Assembly: GCA_016715825.1 (NCBI GenBank)
Contig: JADJXO010000003.1
Span: 424,903-488,902 of the forward strand
Direction: 5' to 3'
DNA from: Nitrospira sp.
GTDB taxonomy: Bacteria > Nitrospirota > Nitrospiria > Nitrospirales > Nitrospiraceae
DNA length: 64,000 nucleotides
Of this stretch, positions 1-8,666 are shown one piece after another; position 1 is the first letter of the stretch, and every line of letters begins with the position of its first letter. A model generated the notes under the pieces. That model saw nothing but the letters and a program-made list of their open reading frames with translations, searched no databases and was not told the origin of the DNA. The position numbers and the translations under genes are program-made.

Positions 1-1
1 C

Positions 2-157
2 CACGGAGTTCCTGATCCCCGGTTCAGAACCCTGGCGGAGTGGCAGGATCTTCTGCCGAGAATGGAACAGTTGATGCGCGAAAAGGGGCTCCCCTCCCTG
101 ACTGAATCCGAACGTGCGGCGATCATCCGCTATGCGAGCCGGCATGCAAAATCATAG
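2..157 (+). CDS. 3' end of an uncharacterised, possibly cytochrome-like protein (partial)
   Basis: A reading frame is open from base 2 and closes at TAG 155-157, giving 51 residues of a C-terminus. The visible part (…RTLAEWQDLLPRM…, then an AAIIRYASRHA end) resembles the tail of small c-type cytochrome domains, in which a tryptophan/methionine helix follows the haem region. No CxxCH motif lies in the visible part, so this is only a suggestion. The gene points towards the minus-strand TIGR03790 gene and shares no operon with it. The start is outside the window. Confidence 0.5.
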   Translation, partial: HGVPDPRFRTLAEWQDLLPRMEQLMREKGLPSLTESERAAIIRYASRHAKS

Positions 158-257
158 GGAATTGCGTTATTGTTGAATGTTGGGACATCCCATAGCTGCT
201 CCGTTGTTTGGCCAAGGGCCACAGTGAGATGAGGAACACCAGGATCTTCTGGTGTTC

Positions 258-2030
258 TTAGTGTGAAGGGAGGGTGGTGCTCTGCTCAGCTCGTCGCAGC
301 AGGGTAATCAATTGATTCTGTCGATCACGCGCAAGGTCAAGGGCTCGCATCAACCGTGCGCCAGGGGCGCTCAATCGCCGATCAGCAGGGGACACCAGTG
401 CAGGAACTGATAAGGAGACGGGCGGACGTTCCTTCATCGGGTTGTACAGAGGATCGCCGAAGAGCACCATGCGCCAGCTCACATAGCGACTGGTCAAGTA
501 ATAGACTTCGACGAGAGAGTATTTTCCCGTCAGCAGCAGAGTCGTAAAACGAGCCGGCTCAGGGAACGCATCCAGATAGGGTTCGCCCACAGAGCCAAGT
601 GTCGCCGTAATCCCTCGTTCCAAGGCATTTTTACACCAACCACGCTCAGTGGGATCATGCACACTCACGGCCTCGGCTGAGGCCATGTGATAGCCGATGG
701 CGCCGGGGTTGAATGAAAAGACGTCGTCGTACGCCCGCAGCTTGTACCACCCGATATAGAGCGCAACGCCGGGGATGGTGGTCATGGTCGGTTGCGCATC
801 ATCCAGGACCACGCGGTAGGAGGAGTGCTCGTTCATCAGCGTCGCAGCCTCCCGCAAGCTGCGATCGTAGAGGCCGTAGGCATCGGTCGTACCTTTGGGC
901 TGGAGCCCGCGCGCATCGAAGTAGACGGTACCGTCCAATCCCATGCGTTCGGCTTGCAGCGCCTTGTCGACAAGGCCTTTCGCCGATTCGGCGGTCGGGG
1001 CATCCAGCCGGCTGACCATGAGGACAGGCAGTTCATCCTGGTTCACCGCTGCGTCTTGAAAGAGCGGATTGTCCCAGCGCCAGGCCACAGAGTAGAGATC
1101 TCGATCCCACCAGAGCAGGCTCAGCTCGCTGTCCACACTGGCATCGGCATAGGTATAGGTGAGGAGATCGACTTCCGCGCTTGCCAGTTCAAGCACTCCT
1201 CGCATACCGAACAGCCGTTCGGCCCAGCGGTAGATCAAGGACCGCTCAGAGGAGATTGGTCGACGAGCAAGCCCGGCCCACAAAGAGCTCGATCGTTCGA
1301 GTAATCCGCGCCAGGCCGCCGCCTGAGGCGTATCCGGAGCGGCAGGTGGCTGTTCCGATCCTCCGTGCTTCTGAAGCAAGATGCCCCATCCGCCGTATTG
1401 TTGGGTAAGACGGAGTAATTCCTGTGACGATCGCTCGGACTCCGATTCCTGCGCTTGCCGGATTTGCGCAAGCGCACCCCGCCAGGTGCGATCGACCCGT
1501 GACAACAGAGCCGCCGTCCTGGCTGTTTCGAGGAGATCCTGTGCTGGGAACAGCGTGGTATCCGGTTGGTTGAGAGACGCAGGCGCCAGCCTGCCGAACT
1601 CAGCGTTCAACTGTTCCAATTGCGCCCGGCTCTTTTTCACCACATTCTGCGCGTCCGTGAGCACCCGGCGCTCTTCAGCTGACAGTTGAGGAGCCTCCAC
1701 ACGCAGCGGCACGCCGTACGTGGTCACGATGACGCGGATGGATGAAGACAACGCCCGGTCTTCCAGTATCCGCCGCGCAGGAGTCACGATGAGATCTTGG
1801 TACTCCCGGCGAGTGAGTTTGTCGCGATGTGGAAGGTCGAGCCGAATGACATGCGTGGCAGGTACCCCACGCCGTGCGGCGTAATGCGCGGCGACCTCCA
1901 GACTTTCCGGGCTCTTGGCATTAGCCAGAATCACCACATGGTGTGACTGTAATTCAGCTTGCGCAAACGAGGCATGACTGATCGGCGCCATGAAGCAAGC
2001 AAGAATGAGGACGAGACGTGTGCAGGTCAT
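258..2030 (-). CDS. TIGR03790-family exported protein
   Basis: About 590 residues. A signal peptide covers roughly residues 1-25 (hydrophobic LVLILACF segment ending near SHASFA). The N-terminal third (HHVVILANAKSPES, then a region ending IVTTYGVPLRV) and a later GWYKLRAYDDVFSF region match my recollection of the TIGR03790 family. That family has no known function but occurs almost only in genomes that carry exosortase. I start at the ATG ending at 2030; a GTG 15 bases upstream (2045) is also possible. No catalytic motif is evident. It is convergent with the fragment at 2-157 and lies just downstream of the VPLPA gene 2134-3192. Its presence supports a link between this cluster and the exosortase at 39-40.7 kb. 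Confidence 0.85.
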   Translation of the reverse strand: MTCTRLVLILACFMAPISHASFAQAELQSHHVVILANAKSPESLEVAAHYAARRGVPATHVIRLDLPHRDKLTRREYQDLIVTPARRILEDRALSSSIRVIVTTYGVPLRVEAPQLSAEERRVLTDAQNVVKKSRAQLEQLNAEFGRLAPASLNQPDTTLFPAQDLLETARTAALLSRVDRTWRGALAQIRQAQESESERSSQELLRLTQQYGGWGILLQKHGGSEQPPAAPDTPQAAAWRGLLERSSSLWAGLARRPISSERSLIYRWAERLFGMRGVLELASAEVDLLTYTYADASVDSELSLLWWDRDLYSVAWRWDNPLFQDAAVNQDELPVLMVSRLDAPTAESAKGLVDKALQAERMGLDGTVYFDARGLQPKGTTDAYGLYDRSLREAATLMNEHSSYRVVLDDAQPTMTTIPGVALYIGWYKLRAYDDVFSFNPGAIGYHMASAEAVSVHDPTERGWCKNALERGITATLGSVGEPYLDAFPEPARFTTLLLTGKYSLVEVYYLTSRYVSWRMVLFGDPLYNPMKERPPVSLSVPALVSPADRRLSAPGARLMRALDLARDRQNQLITLLRRAEQSTTLPSH

Positions 2031-2133
2031 TGGTTGCTGACACACTCTACCGCATGTTCGATCAAGAACAAAAGAATGGCGAGTGGAAGTGGGGAGCGCG
2101 CAGCGCTCGTCTCGATCAGGAGGCGTATGACGA

Positions 2134-3192
2134 CTAAGAGGCCATGGCCCTTCGCCGGTACATGAAGCCGATCAATCCCGTGACGCCGCTGCCGAAGAGC
2201 CATGCGGCCGCGGGGAGTGGTACAGCAGTGATCGGTCCAAGGCTGGTGAGGCGAAAACCAAGGCTGCTGCCTCCCACGAGCGGATTGTAAAAGCTGCTGT
2301 AGGTGGGGCGGAGCGTCTCCTCTCCGAGCCAAAGTGACCCTCCGCGCATCACACGATTCGAACCCGTGGACTCATCGATCCACTCCATCACATTGCCGCC
2401 CTGATCAAACGTGCCGTAGGGGCTCGCACTTCCGGGACCGGCGCTTCCGACCGAGGTCACATGGCCGAGATTGACGGTGCCGTCCCAATTTGCGCCGAAG
2501 TTGTAATTGGCGACGTTCTCGCCGGGGTTGGCGATATCTCCGGATGGAGTAGCGGTGGCGATGGTCGGCACGGCATCGCTGCTGGTCGGATAGAGATAGT
2601 AGTTGGCGGTCGCACCATCATTCTTGTGAAATGCCGCCTTATACCATTCGTCGTGGCTGGGAAGCGCGACCCAGTTCATCCCATCGTGCTGATCCGGTCC
2701 ATGCACACCCTGACTCACGAGGGTATTCGTGTCGGCGAAGGTGTAGAAGCCGCTCTCTGTATCGCCCGTCATGACCCAATTGGCATATCGCGCCGCGTCG
2801 TAGAAACTCACATAGTTGACCGGTTTATCGCCATAGTTGGGTTTGGGGTTGTACATGGTGCCCGGCGATGCAGCTGGATCGAAATTGATGCCTCCCTTCA
2901 CCACGGCAAAACCGGTGGCATTCGTCATGTCGGGATTGTAGAGATCGTGAGGATTCACACCATTGGGATCGACCGCGTTCAGGAAGGCGGCATAGCGTGA
3001 GTTTGTGACTTCGGTTGACGTGATGTAATACGGATACGCAACGGCCCCGCGGCCGGTCAGAGGATCGGCGCCGTTGCCTACATTACCGACGGGAACCGTA
3101 GGCAGGTTGACGTATGACGCATCGACCGATGTCCCCTGGGAGAGAGCAGCGGCGGACAGCAACACGATCAAGAATCGACGGAACTGTACCAT
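2134..3192 (-). CDS. VPLPA-CTERM protein with formylglycine-generating-enzyme/SUMF1 fold
   Basis: 352 residues: signal peptide (about 1-25), a SUMF1/FGE-sulfatase domain (about 40-315; EVTNSRYAAFLNA, LPSHDEWYKAAFHK, GGNVMEWIDE, RVMRGGSLW and SLGFRLTSL are family landmarks), then the sorting signal VPLPAAAWLFGSG, a membrane helix and a basic RRR tail. Catalytic FGEs use a cysteine pair near the C-terminal end of the fold. This protein has no cysteine at all, so it is probably not an active FGE and may be a binding or structural member. A GGAGG ribosome site precedes the ATG by 9 bases. The stop of the upstream VPLPA gene is 3 bases away, so the two are probably co-transcribed. Confidence 0.9.
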   Translation of the reverse strand: MVQFRRFLIVLLSAAALSQGTSVDASYVNLPTVPVGNVGNGADPLTGRGAVAYPYYITSTEVTNSRYAAFLNAVDPNGVNPHDLYNPDMTNATGFAVVKGGINFDPAASPGTMYNPKPNYGDKPVNYVSFYDAARYANWVMTGDTESGFYTFADTNTLVSQGVHGPDQHDGMNWVALPSHDEWYKAAFHKNDGATANYYLYPTSSDAVPTIATATPSGDIANPGENVANYNFGANWDGTVNLGHVTSVGSAGPGSASPYGTFDQGGNVMEWIDESTGSNRVMRGGSLWLGEETLRPTYSSFYNPLVGGSSLGFRLTSLGPITAVPLPAAAWLFGSGVTGLIGFMYRRRAMAS

Positions 3193-3195
3193 GAG

Positions 3196-3978
3196 TTATG
3201 CCCTCCAAAGCCCTTGTCGGCGGGCCACACCGGCCAGCCCGATCAGCCCGCTGCCGAACAGCCAGGCAGCCGCCGGTACCGGGACGGGTGAAGCAAAGGC
3301 AAAGGTTCCCACCGTTTGGCCCAGATCGCTTGGGGCAAAGAACGCGGAGGTGACCTCAGGACTCCATTTCAGATTGCCCGAGAGGGCAAGGGAGAAGGGG
3401 TCGCTGCTTGCCGTCACGTCGGTCAGCTCGAAGACGGGAATCGGGAATCCATAGTTATTCAACAAGTGCCAACCTGAACCGTCCGCTGTGTTGCCGACCC
3501 GTGTCGCATCAAACTTCAGCGCAAAATCACCGGTGACGAAAATGCCAGGGAAGTTACCAAGAAACCGCATCACGCCGCCCAGTCCGATCTGGCCGCTGGC
3601 TGTGCCGGTCACATCGCTCGGATCGTAGGTGAAATTCGTGGCTTGAATGGCACGGCCTGCCGGATTGACGACGGACGAACCGGTCACGCCGTAGATGAGA
3701 CCCGTCGCGGGGATCTCGCCGGTTCCGGGAACGAGGTCCGCAACCCCGGCCGTATTGATCTGAGTGGCAGTCAGTGAGCCAGAAGCAGGTGCATTCCAAA
3801 ACTCTTCCAGGTAGAGCGTCGGCGGTGTGCCGGAAGGATTGAGGACCATTTGAGCCAAGGCATCACGATCGAGATTCATCGTGAACGCGCCGCCGGTCAC
3901 GGATGCCGCGGGCGAGACGGTAGGTGAAAGCAAGAGTACGGACAAAAATATGATCGATGCGCGAATGGAAGATTTCAT
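3196..3978 (-). CDS. VPLPA-CTERM sorting domain protein, unknown function
   Basis: 260 residues with an N-terminal signal peptide (about 1-25, ending SPAAS) and a C-terminal sorting signal (VPVPAAAWLFGSGLIGLAG followed by RRQ) of the type processed by exosortase D. The middle is rich in Gly, Thr, Ser, Asn and Pro, with predicted beta structure and no recognised domain. AGGAG lies 8-10 bases before the ATG. It is the first gene of a two-gene unit with the SUMF1-like VPLPA gene. The protein is expected to be exported, anchored by the C-terminal helix and then cleaved or transferred by exosortase. Confidence 0.9.
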   Translation of the reverse strand: MKSSIRASIIFLSVLLLSPTVSPAASVTGGAFTMNLDRDALAQMVLNPSGTPPTLYLEEFWNAPASGSLTATQINTAGVADLVPGTGEIPATGLIYGVTGSSVVNPAGRAIQATNFTYDPSDVTGTASGQIGLGGVMRFLGNFPGIFVTGDFALKFDATRVGNTADGSGWHLLNNYGFPIPVFELTDVTASSDPFSLALSGNLKWSPEVTSAFFAPSDLGQTVGTFAFASPVPVPAAAWLFGSGLIGLAGVARRQGLWRA

Positions 3979-4081
3979 CGTTGGTGCTCCTTTTCATCTG
4001 ATCATGGATGACATTCGTACGTATGTTTGTTCTTCAGACCGACTCATTGAATTCGGCGACCGGCTATTTACAACCATCCTG

Positions 4082-5956
4082 TCATGGCTCCAAAAATTTC
4101 TTCTGCGGTGCGCCGCCGAAGCGGCCGACCGCGGGAATTTCCATCAGCTGCTCGCCAGGCATGATCGCGCGCGGCAACCCAGGTCCGTTCGGAATGAACA
4201 GTTGTGGGTGATCGAACGGAGCCTGCTGAAAGCGCACCCGTTCGTCGGTCAGCGACAGGAGAAAGGCCAACATCGCCGCTTTTTCTTCCGGCGTGAATCC
4301 TATAATGGACATCAGCTCGATCTGGGTGCCGTCAAGCGTCACCATCCCTTCATGGGCATCGCCGGCTCGATCGTAGAAATCGATGACGGCAGGCAGGTCC
4401 ACCTGGCCACCGTTGTGAAAATAGGGCGCCGTCAGCTCGACATTCCTGAGGCCGGGCACCTTAAACGCCCCATCGACGACGATTGGTTCCGGCGGCGGTG
4501 GGGTGAGTCGCTTGACGGTGGAGAGCCAATTCCCGAGATCATCCTTCGCGCCCAGACTGAGATCTTGGAGCGTCTCCAACACGCCGATGTTGTTGAAGCC
4601 TCGGTCCATCGCTTGGCCGTCACGGATGCGGGTTGGGCTGGCCCGGACCTGGCGAACCGAGGCGCCCGTCAGTTCGGCGCCCTCGTGGCAGGTGATGCAC
4701 TGTCCCCGAGTCTGGCTCCGGAAGAGGTCCACGCCCAGGATGGCCTGCGCACTGATGGCGTTCGGATTCCCATCCATGAACTGGTCGTAGGGCGAATGAT
4801 CGGCGACGAGTGTGGCTTCGTACAACTGAATGGCCAGGCCGAAGAAGAGCGCGAAGTTGTATTGCATCAGGGAATACTCGTTCGCCGTGAGCACCCCTGT
4901 AGGCGGATCGATCACGGTGGGTGTCCCGTCGGTTCCCACCCGAATCAGTTTGGATGAGTCCCACCACTGACGGTGAAATGCAGCCTGAATCAGTTCTGGA
5001 TACCCGCTCACACTCAAGCCTTTCTGGGGCCACCGGCTCAAGGAACCGAGTACGCTGTCCTCCGGATGCACAAGCTGGAGTCCCAGAGGACGTAGGTTGG
5101 AGGCCGGCCGGCCGGGAATCTGGTAGCGGACGAATTTCTTGCCGATGTCGCGCATGGTGCGGCCCCTGGCGGACATTTCATCTCCGCTCACCGGTGGGAC
5201 GACCGCTTGCGACGCCAGGCTGGAGTCTTCCAACCGTACTTGAACGGCAACCGGACTGGTGGGACTGTCCGCGCGGAAGATACGGGCGTTCGGATCTCGA
5301 TCTCCCATTTCATTCACCCCGTTGAACACATTGTCGGCGCGGCCATCCCAGAATTGGCGGTGATTAAATACGGCGTTAACAACGGTCGGCGTATTGCGCG
5401 GTTCCACACGGCGGATATTCGTCGACTCGATTCGAAATCCGTCGGGGTCTGGTTCCTGGCGTACACGATCAGCCGGGCCGTTCCCGACTCCGAGGAAGAC
5501 AGAGTTGCGGACACCTTGCGAGGACAAGACATCATTGCTCAACGGGAAGAACGGAAAATCGGATCCGGTCACTTGCCCCACCGGGCTGAGATTTCTGTGG
5601 AAAGTCGTATCTGGATTGGGTGCGCCGGTCGCGGTGATGCGCTTCAAGCCTGGTGAGAGCTGATTCTTTGATCGTGTGTCGGCCATTCCTGAACTGAAAT
5701 GACAACTGGCGCAGGCGGTGACGCCGTCACTGCCGACCTGCATCTCCCAGAACAAGGCCTTGCCCAGGCGGATGGCGGCTTGGCGATCGCTGACAAAGTC
5801 GGGAAGGTTGGTCGGCTCCGGCACCGCCACGGTTTTGAGAGAAGGTGGCCGTGGAGGATCGGCCGGACTGTTGACCTGAGAGAGTGATTCTGTCGCGACG
5901 GTGACGCCGAGCCCGATGACGGCAACGGCGAGAACATGAGCAATACTGGTGCGCAT
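4082..5956 (-). CDS. Di-heme cytochrome c peroxidase/MauG-like exported protein
   Basis: 624 residues with a signal peptide (about 1-26) and two c-type haem sites, CASCH (82-86) and CITCH (420-424). The region between (RRVEPRNTPTVVNAVFNHRQ, then FWDGRADNVFNGVN) is typical of the large cytochrome c peroxidase/MauG superfamily. Members reduce peroxide or carry out high-valent haem oxidations in the periplasm. At 624 residues it is much longer than classical CcpA (about 330), so peroxidase activity is not assured. It is paralogous to the protein at 10602-12623, with matching motifs and a similar proline/glycine-rich tail. An AAGGAG site precedes the ATG. It lies among VPLPA genes without sharing their C-terminal tag. 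Confidence 0.88.
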   Translation of the reverse strand: MRTSIAHVLAVAVIGLGVTVATESLSQVNSPADPPRPPSLKTVAVPEPTNLPDFVSDRQAAIRLGKALFWEMQVGSDGVTACASCHFSSGMADTRSKNQLSPGLKRITATGAPNPDTTFHRNLSPVGQVTGSDFPFFPLSNDVLSSQGVRNSVFLGVGNGPADRVRQEPDPDGFRIESTNIRRVEPRNTPTVVNAVFNHRQFWDGRADNVFNGVNEMGDRDPNARIFRADSPTSPVAVQVRLEDSSLASQAVVPPVSGDEMSARGRTMRDIGKKFVRYQIPGRPASNLRPLGLQLVHPEDSVLGSLSRWPQKGLSVSGYPELIQAAFHRQWWDSSKLIRVGTDGTPTVIDPPTGVLTANEYSLMQYNFALFFGLAIQLYEATLVADHSPYDQFMDGNPNAISAQAILGVDLFRSQTRGQCITCHEGAELTGASVRQVRASPTRIRDGQAMDRGFNNIGVLETLQDLSLGAKDDLGNWLSTVKRLTPPPPEPIVVDGAFKVPGLRNVELTAPYFHNGGQVDLPAVIDFYDRAGDAHEGMVTLDGTQIELMSIIGFTPEEKAAMLAFLLSLTDERVRFQQAPFDHPQLFIPNGPGLPRAIMPGEQLMEIPAVGRFGGAPQKKFLEP

Positions 5957-6037
5957 AACAACTCCTTCCGATGTTCAGGGAGGGACCGGCTCCCGGATCG
6001 GCCGGGCCGTGAGCGCGTGCGTCCCGTTGAGCAACAG

Positions 6038-6850
6038 CTACTGCCTATGGGCGATAGCGTTCCGCTTCCGCATTCTGCCCCTTGCCAGCGATCCCAGACC
6101 GAGAAGGCCGCTTCCAAACAGCCAGGCGGCGGCGGGGAGAGGAACAGGTGAAGCGGTCACGTCGACCGTATATTTCCCTGGCGTGCCGGAAAATCCGGTA
6201 AAGTTTCCTCCCACAAACAGGGTATAGGTTCCTGCAGGAAGGTTGGTGAAGGACTGAACGGCGCTGCCTCCCGGCGTGGCAGAGGACGCACTGTCTAGAA
6301 ACCCGAGGCCACTTGTTCCGAGTGGGTTATCCGCATTATTCTGGTACGCCAGGAGGCGGTCCGAGGTACTGCCCACATCCCATCCCTGGAACAACGAAAA
6401 GCCCGGTTTCAAAGTAGAGCCAAGACCGACATCCGCCGCCACGGTGATGCTCAGGTTGGATTGACCATCGAGATGAATCAGCCCGAAATCGGACCCATGC
6501 CCCTGTCCCTGCGTGCCCGTGAAGCCCGGGTCGTTGTCATTCCACGCGCGAGGTCCGACGGCCAAGGCGAAGGTTGGATCTGCTCCCTTGCCGCGGGCGT
6601 CGGTAGACGACACCGTTTCAGCGCCGCCGACTCCGACGTTCGCGTACCACATCGCGTTCAGCGAACCGGTGTAGGTCGGTGCAGTGCCGCCGGCCCAATC
6701 AGTGGGAAATCCTCCGTCCGCGCCGGCGGTCCCAGTGCTATCCCAACCGGTGAGGTTGTAGACCACGCTGGCGTGTGCCGTAGACCCACTGACCACCCAG
6801 AGGGCGGCAAGGGCTATGACTGTTGATCTGATCACGGTGTGCCTATTCAT
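6038..6850 (-). CDS. VPLPA-CTERM sorting domain protein, unknown function
   Basis: 270 residues: signal peptide (about 1-27, ending AHASV), a beta-rich middle, and a C-terminal VPLPAAAWLFGSGLLGLGS helix with a basic RGRMRKR tail. Just before the tag it carries an LPAGTYTLFVGG segment, which recurs as LAPGLYTLNFGG and LGPGIYSLFIGG in the VPLPA proteins at 8.7, 7.7 and 18.9 kb. A GFSLFQG segment is also shared with them. These therefore look like one paralogous family. GGAGG precedes the ATG. The gene follows the VPLPA gene 6876-7523 with only 25 bases between, suggesting co-transcription. Confidence 0.9.
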   Translation of the reverse strand: MNRHTVIRSTVIALAALWVVSGSTAHASVVYNLTGWDSTGTAGADGGFPTDWAGGTAPTYTGSLNAMWYANVGVGGAETVSSTDARGKGADPTFALAVGPRAWNDNDPGFTGTQGQGHGSDFGLIHLDGQSNLSITVAADVGLGSTLKPGFSLFQGWDVGSTSDRLLAYQNNADNPLGTSGLGFLDSASSATPGGSAVQSFTNLPAGTYTLFVGGNFTGFSGTPGKYTVDVTASPVPLPAAAWLFGSGLLGLGSLARGRMRKRNAIAHRQ

Positions 6851-6875
6851 GACGATACCTCCATGTAAGAATGTG

Positions 6876-7523
6876 TCATGCTGAATTGCGAAACCAATTT
6901 CGTCGTGTTGCCAAGCCGGCTAATCCCGCCAACCCGCTCCCAAACAGCCAGGCGGCGGCGGGGAGAGGTACGGCTGTGAGTTGAAAGTTTCCCCCTAAGA
7001 AAGCGGCGCCGTCCGTACCGGGGTCTGTCTGGTCCGGGAATCCAAAGCCGCTGCCGAACGAGGAATAACGGACATCGATCACGGTAATTCGAGGATCGAC
7101 GAGACCGTTCCCGCCGAAGAGGGCCGTGGCTACATCACCGTCCAGATGCGCGCCCACGATGTATTCGACCCCCGGAGAGAGTATGGTGCTGATCACCGGT
7201 GCAAATCTGAAGTATCCATCCAAGGCCGCGTCCGTACCGGGTGCGACCGTGGTTTGAACGAGCGGTGCTCCGCCTGACGCAAGCCACAAGGCAACCTGAG
7301 CGGGTCCGGCCAGACCATCCTGACCGGAATCGTATACGCCCAGTGCTTCAATCGAGGTCGGGGCCGTGACGGAGAATTTCCACCCCAACGTCCAGGCTGA
7401 GCTGTCGTATTCGAAGTCAATCTGGGTGAGATCAATGGCGGCCGCCTGTGCCGGTTGAGCATGGATTGAGCTTGCGAGGGCAATGGTGAGGGAGAATGCA
7501 CAGACCGTACGCGTGAGGGACAT
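6876..7523 (-). CDS. VPLPA-CTERM sorting domain protein, DUF4082-like core
   Basis: 215 residues from the ATG ending at 7523, chosen because it starts the signal peptide (MSLTRTVCAFSLTIALASS) and follows an AAGGA. The frame is open for 21 more codons upstream. The middle (WTLGWKFSVTAPTSIEALGVYD, split here as WTLGWKFSVTAP and SIEALGVYDSG) resembles DUF4082-like beta-sandwich domains seen in many PEP-CTERM proteins. The C-terminus is VPLPAAAWLFGSGLAGLAG plus a basic TRRN end. It is the promoter-proximal member of a likely two-gene unit with 6038-6850. Confidence 0.88.
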   Translation of the reverse strand: MSLTRTVCAFSLTIALASSIHAQPAQAAAIDLTQIDFEYDSSAWTLGWKFSVTAPTSIEALGVYDSGQDGLAGPAQVALWLASGGAPLVQTTVAPGTDAALDGYFRFAPVISTILSPGVEYIVGAHLDGDVATALFGGNGLVDPRITVIDVRYSSFGSGFGFPDQTDPGTDGAAFLGGNFQLTAVPLPAAAWLFGSGLAGLAGLATRRNWFRNSA

Positions 7524-7631
7524 GGTGAATCCTTGGTTACCGGGTGAGGTTGGCCCATCAGTAAAAACAGAGATCGAGTCAAGCACGAGAACGATTCATG
7601 AAGCGCGTGACCCGATTCCTGTTCACACTGA

Positions 7632-7674
7632 GGAGAGCGACCAGCTCCAGTCTGGCCCAAGCTGGTCGCTCTCC
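7632..7674 (-). terminator. Hairpin downstream of VPLPA gene 7702-8421
   Basis: A perfect 15-bp inverted repeat (7632-7646 with 7660-7674, arms GGAGAGCGACCAGCT / AGCTGGTCGCTCTCC) with a 13-base loop begins 28 bases after the stop of the minus-strand gene. There is no clear T-run, so it is either a terminator or an mRNA-stabilising 3' hairpin. Confidence 0.6.
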
Positions 7675-7701
7675 TTCTCACGAGGATACTGAGTGCCGAA
7701 C

Positions 7702-8421
7702 TTAAGCCAAAAGCTTACGCCGTGCGAGCCCTGCAAGGCCGACAAGTCCGCTTCCGAACAGCCACACCGCGGCGGGCACCGGCACGGGTGACGTCGACAA
7801 ACTTGCTGCCCAGTCGTGTAACCCGGTCTGGCCGAGGTCAAACGACGGATTGCCACCGTAGTTGAGCGTATACAGGCCGGGAGTCAACACCCACTGCTTT
7901 GACACTGCATCCATGCCCGTTCCGCTAGCGGTCCCGTTCGGCCCTCCGGCATTGGCCAGGTGATCGATATACGTGAGATTTGTGGCCCAGCTGATATTTC
8001 CCGTATTGTTCCAGGTATGATTCGCCGTGTCGGCGTTCACATCTTCCACCCCGGAGAAGAGACTGAACGCGGGAAAGAGCTGACTGGTACCGCCATGACC
8101 CCGCTCAAGCTCCAGCGTCAAGATCGTTGAACCACTGAGGCCGGTGAGGTCCAAGAGCGTCCAGTTGGAGGTGTGGGTCCAGCCTTTCGCGCCGGCAGGA
8201 TTTCCCGGTTCCGCCCAACTCTTGGCGCCGACGCTTCCGTGGTAATGCGCAAGGTCGATATTCCCCATGACGACTTCATACTCATAGGTGAGTCCCGATT
8301 GGTGGCCGGCTGGATTCTCTGTGACCGTCGCCGCGTGAGACGGAGCCGCTCCGGCCAGCCACAGCCCTAATGCAGCCAGGCCTAGACCGACCGACCGCTT
8401 TCTGGTGATAAGAGACTTCAT
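7702..8421 (-). CDS. VPLPA-CTERM sorting domain protein, tandem copy A
   Basis: 239 residues: signal peptide (about 1-30, ending PSHAAT), a conserved extracellular part with YTNW-like strands, FSLFSGVEDVN, NTGNISWATNLTYIDHLAN and LTPGLYTLNYGGNPSFDLG, and the tag VPVPAAVWLFGSGLVGLAG with ARRKLLA. It is closely similar along its length to the frame-broken copy at 8667-9379, so the pair is a tandem duplication. AAGGAG precedes the ATG. The 16-bp motif described at 8503-8539 lies about 100 bases upstream. Confidence 0.92.
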   Translation of the reverse strand: MKSLITRKRSVGLGLAALGLWLAGAAPSHAATVTENPAGHQSGLTYEYEVVMGNIDLAHYHGSVGAKSWAEPGNPAGAKGWTHTSNWTLLDLTGLSGSTILTLELERGHGGTSQLFPAFSLFSGVEDVNADTANHTWNNTGNISWATNLTYIDHLANAGGPNGTASGTGMDAVSKQWVLTPGLYTLNYGGNPSFDLGQTGLHDWAASLSTSPVPVPAAVWLFGSGLVGLAGLARRKLLA

Positions 8422-8502
8422 ACAGGTACTCCTTGGTTAGTGAAAAATGAATGAGCGCCATATCTCATGCCTGGGGTTTCTACCAGAGGCGTACTGGCTG
8501 AT

Positions 8503-8539
8503 CTACCGATCGGCCCTAGCGCTTGCTACAAATGTGACG
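8503..8539 (-). promoter_or_regulatory. Candidate promoter/operator motif upstream of VPLPA gene 7702-8421
   Basis: Read on the minus strand, a 16-base element (8524-8539, CGTCACATTTGTAGCA) is followed after exactly 15 bases by CGGTAG (8503-8508). The same two-part arrangement with equal total spacing occurs upstream of genes starting at 9379, 15339 and 20471. The first element is partly palindromic (TGTCACA-N2-TGTAGCA type). The binding factor is unknown. Confidence 0.5.
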
Positions 8540-8592
8540 GAAAAGTTCTTGCGGGGGCGGGAATGGTGATTGGTCATCGAGCAAGAAGAGAG

Positions 8593-8633
8593 AGCGGAGA
8601 GACGTCCAGACCAAACCTGAACATCTCCCCGCT
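8593..8633 (-). terminator. Hairpin downstream of VPLPA copy B
   Basis: Bases 8621-8633 and 8593-8605 pair over 13 positions (11 Watson-Crick and 2 G-U when read on the minus strand: AGCGGGGAGATGT with ACGTCTCTCCGCT). The hairpin begins about 34 bases after the stop at 8667 and separates the two tandem VPLPA genes. Confidence 0.5.
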
Positions 8634-8666
8634 TTTTGAGGCTGCGAGTAGCCTGTCTTGTTGACT

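Noticed and set aside
3881..4957. Long plus-strand ORF of 358 codons opposite the di-heme cytochrome gene
   Set aside because: It lies antisense to a gene with haem motifs and family-typical sequence. The translated product has no signal, domain or ribosome site and mirrors the codon pattern of the real gene.
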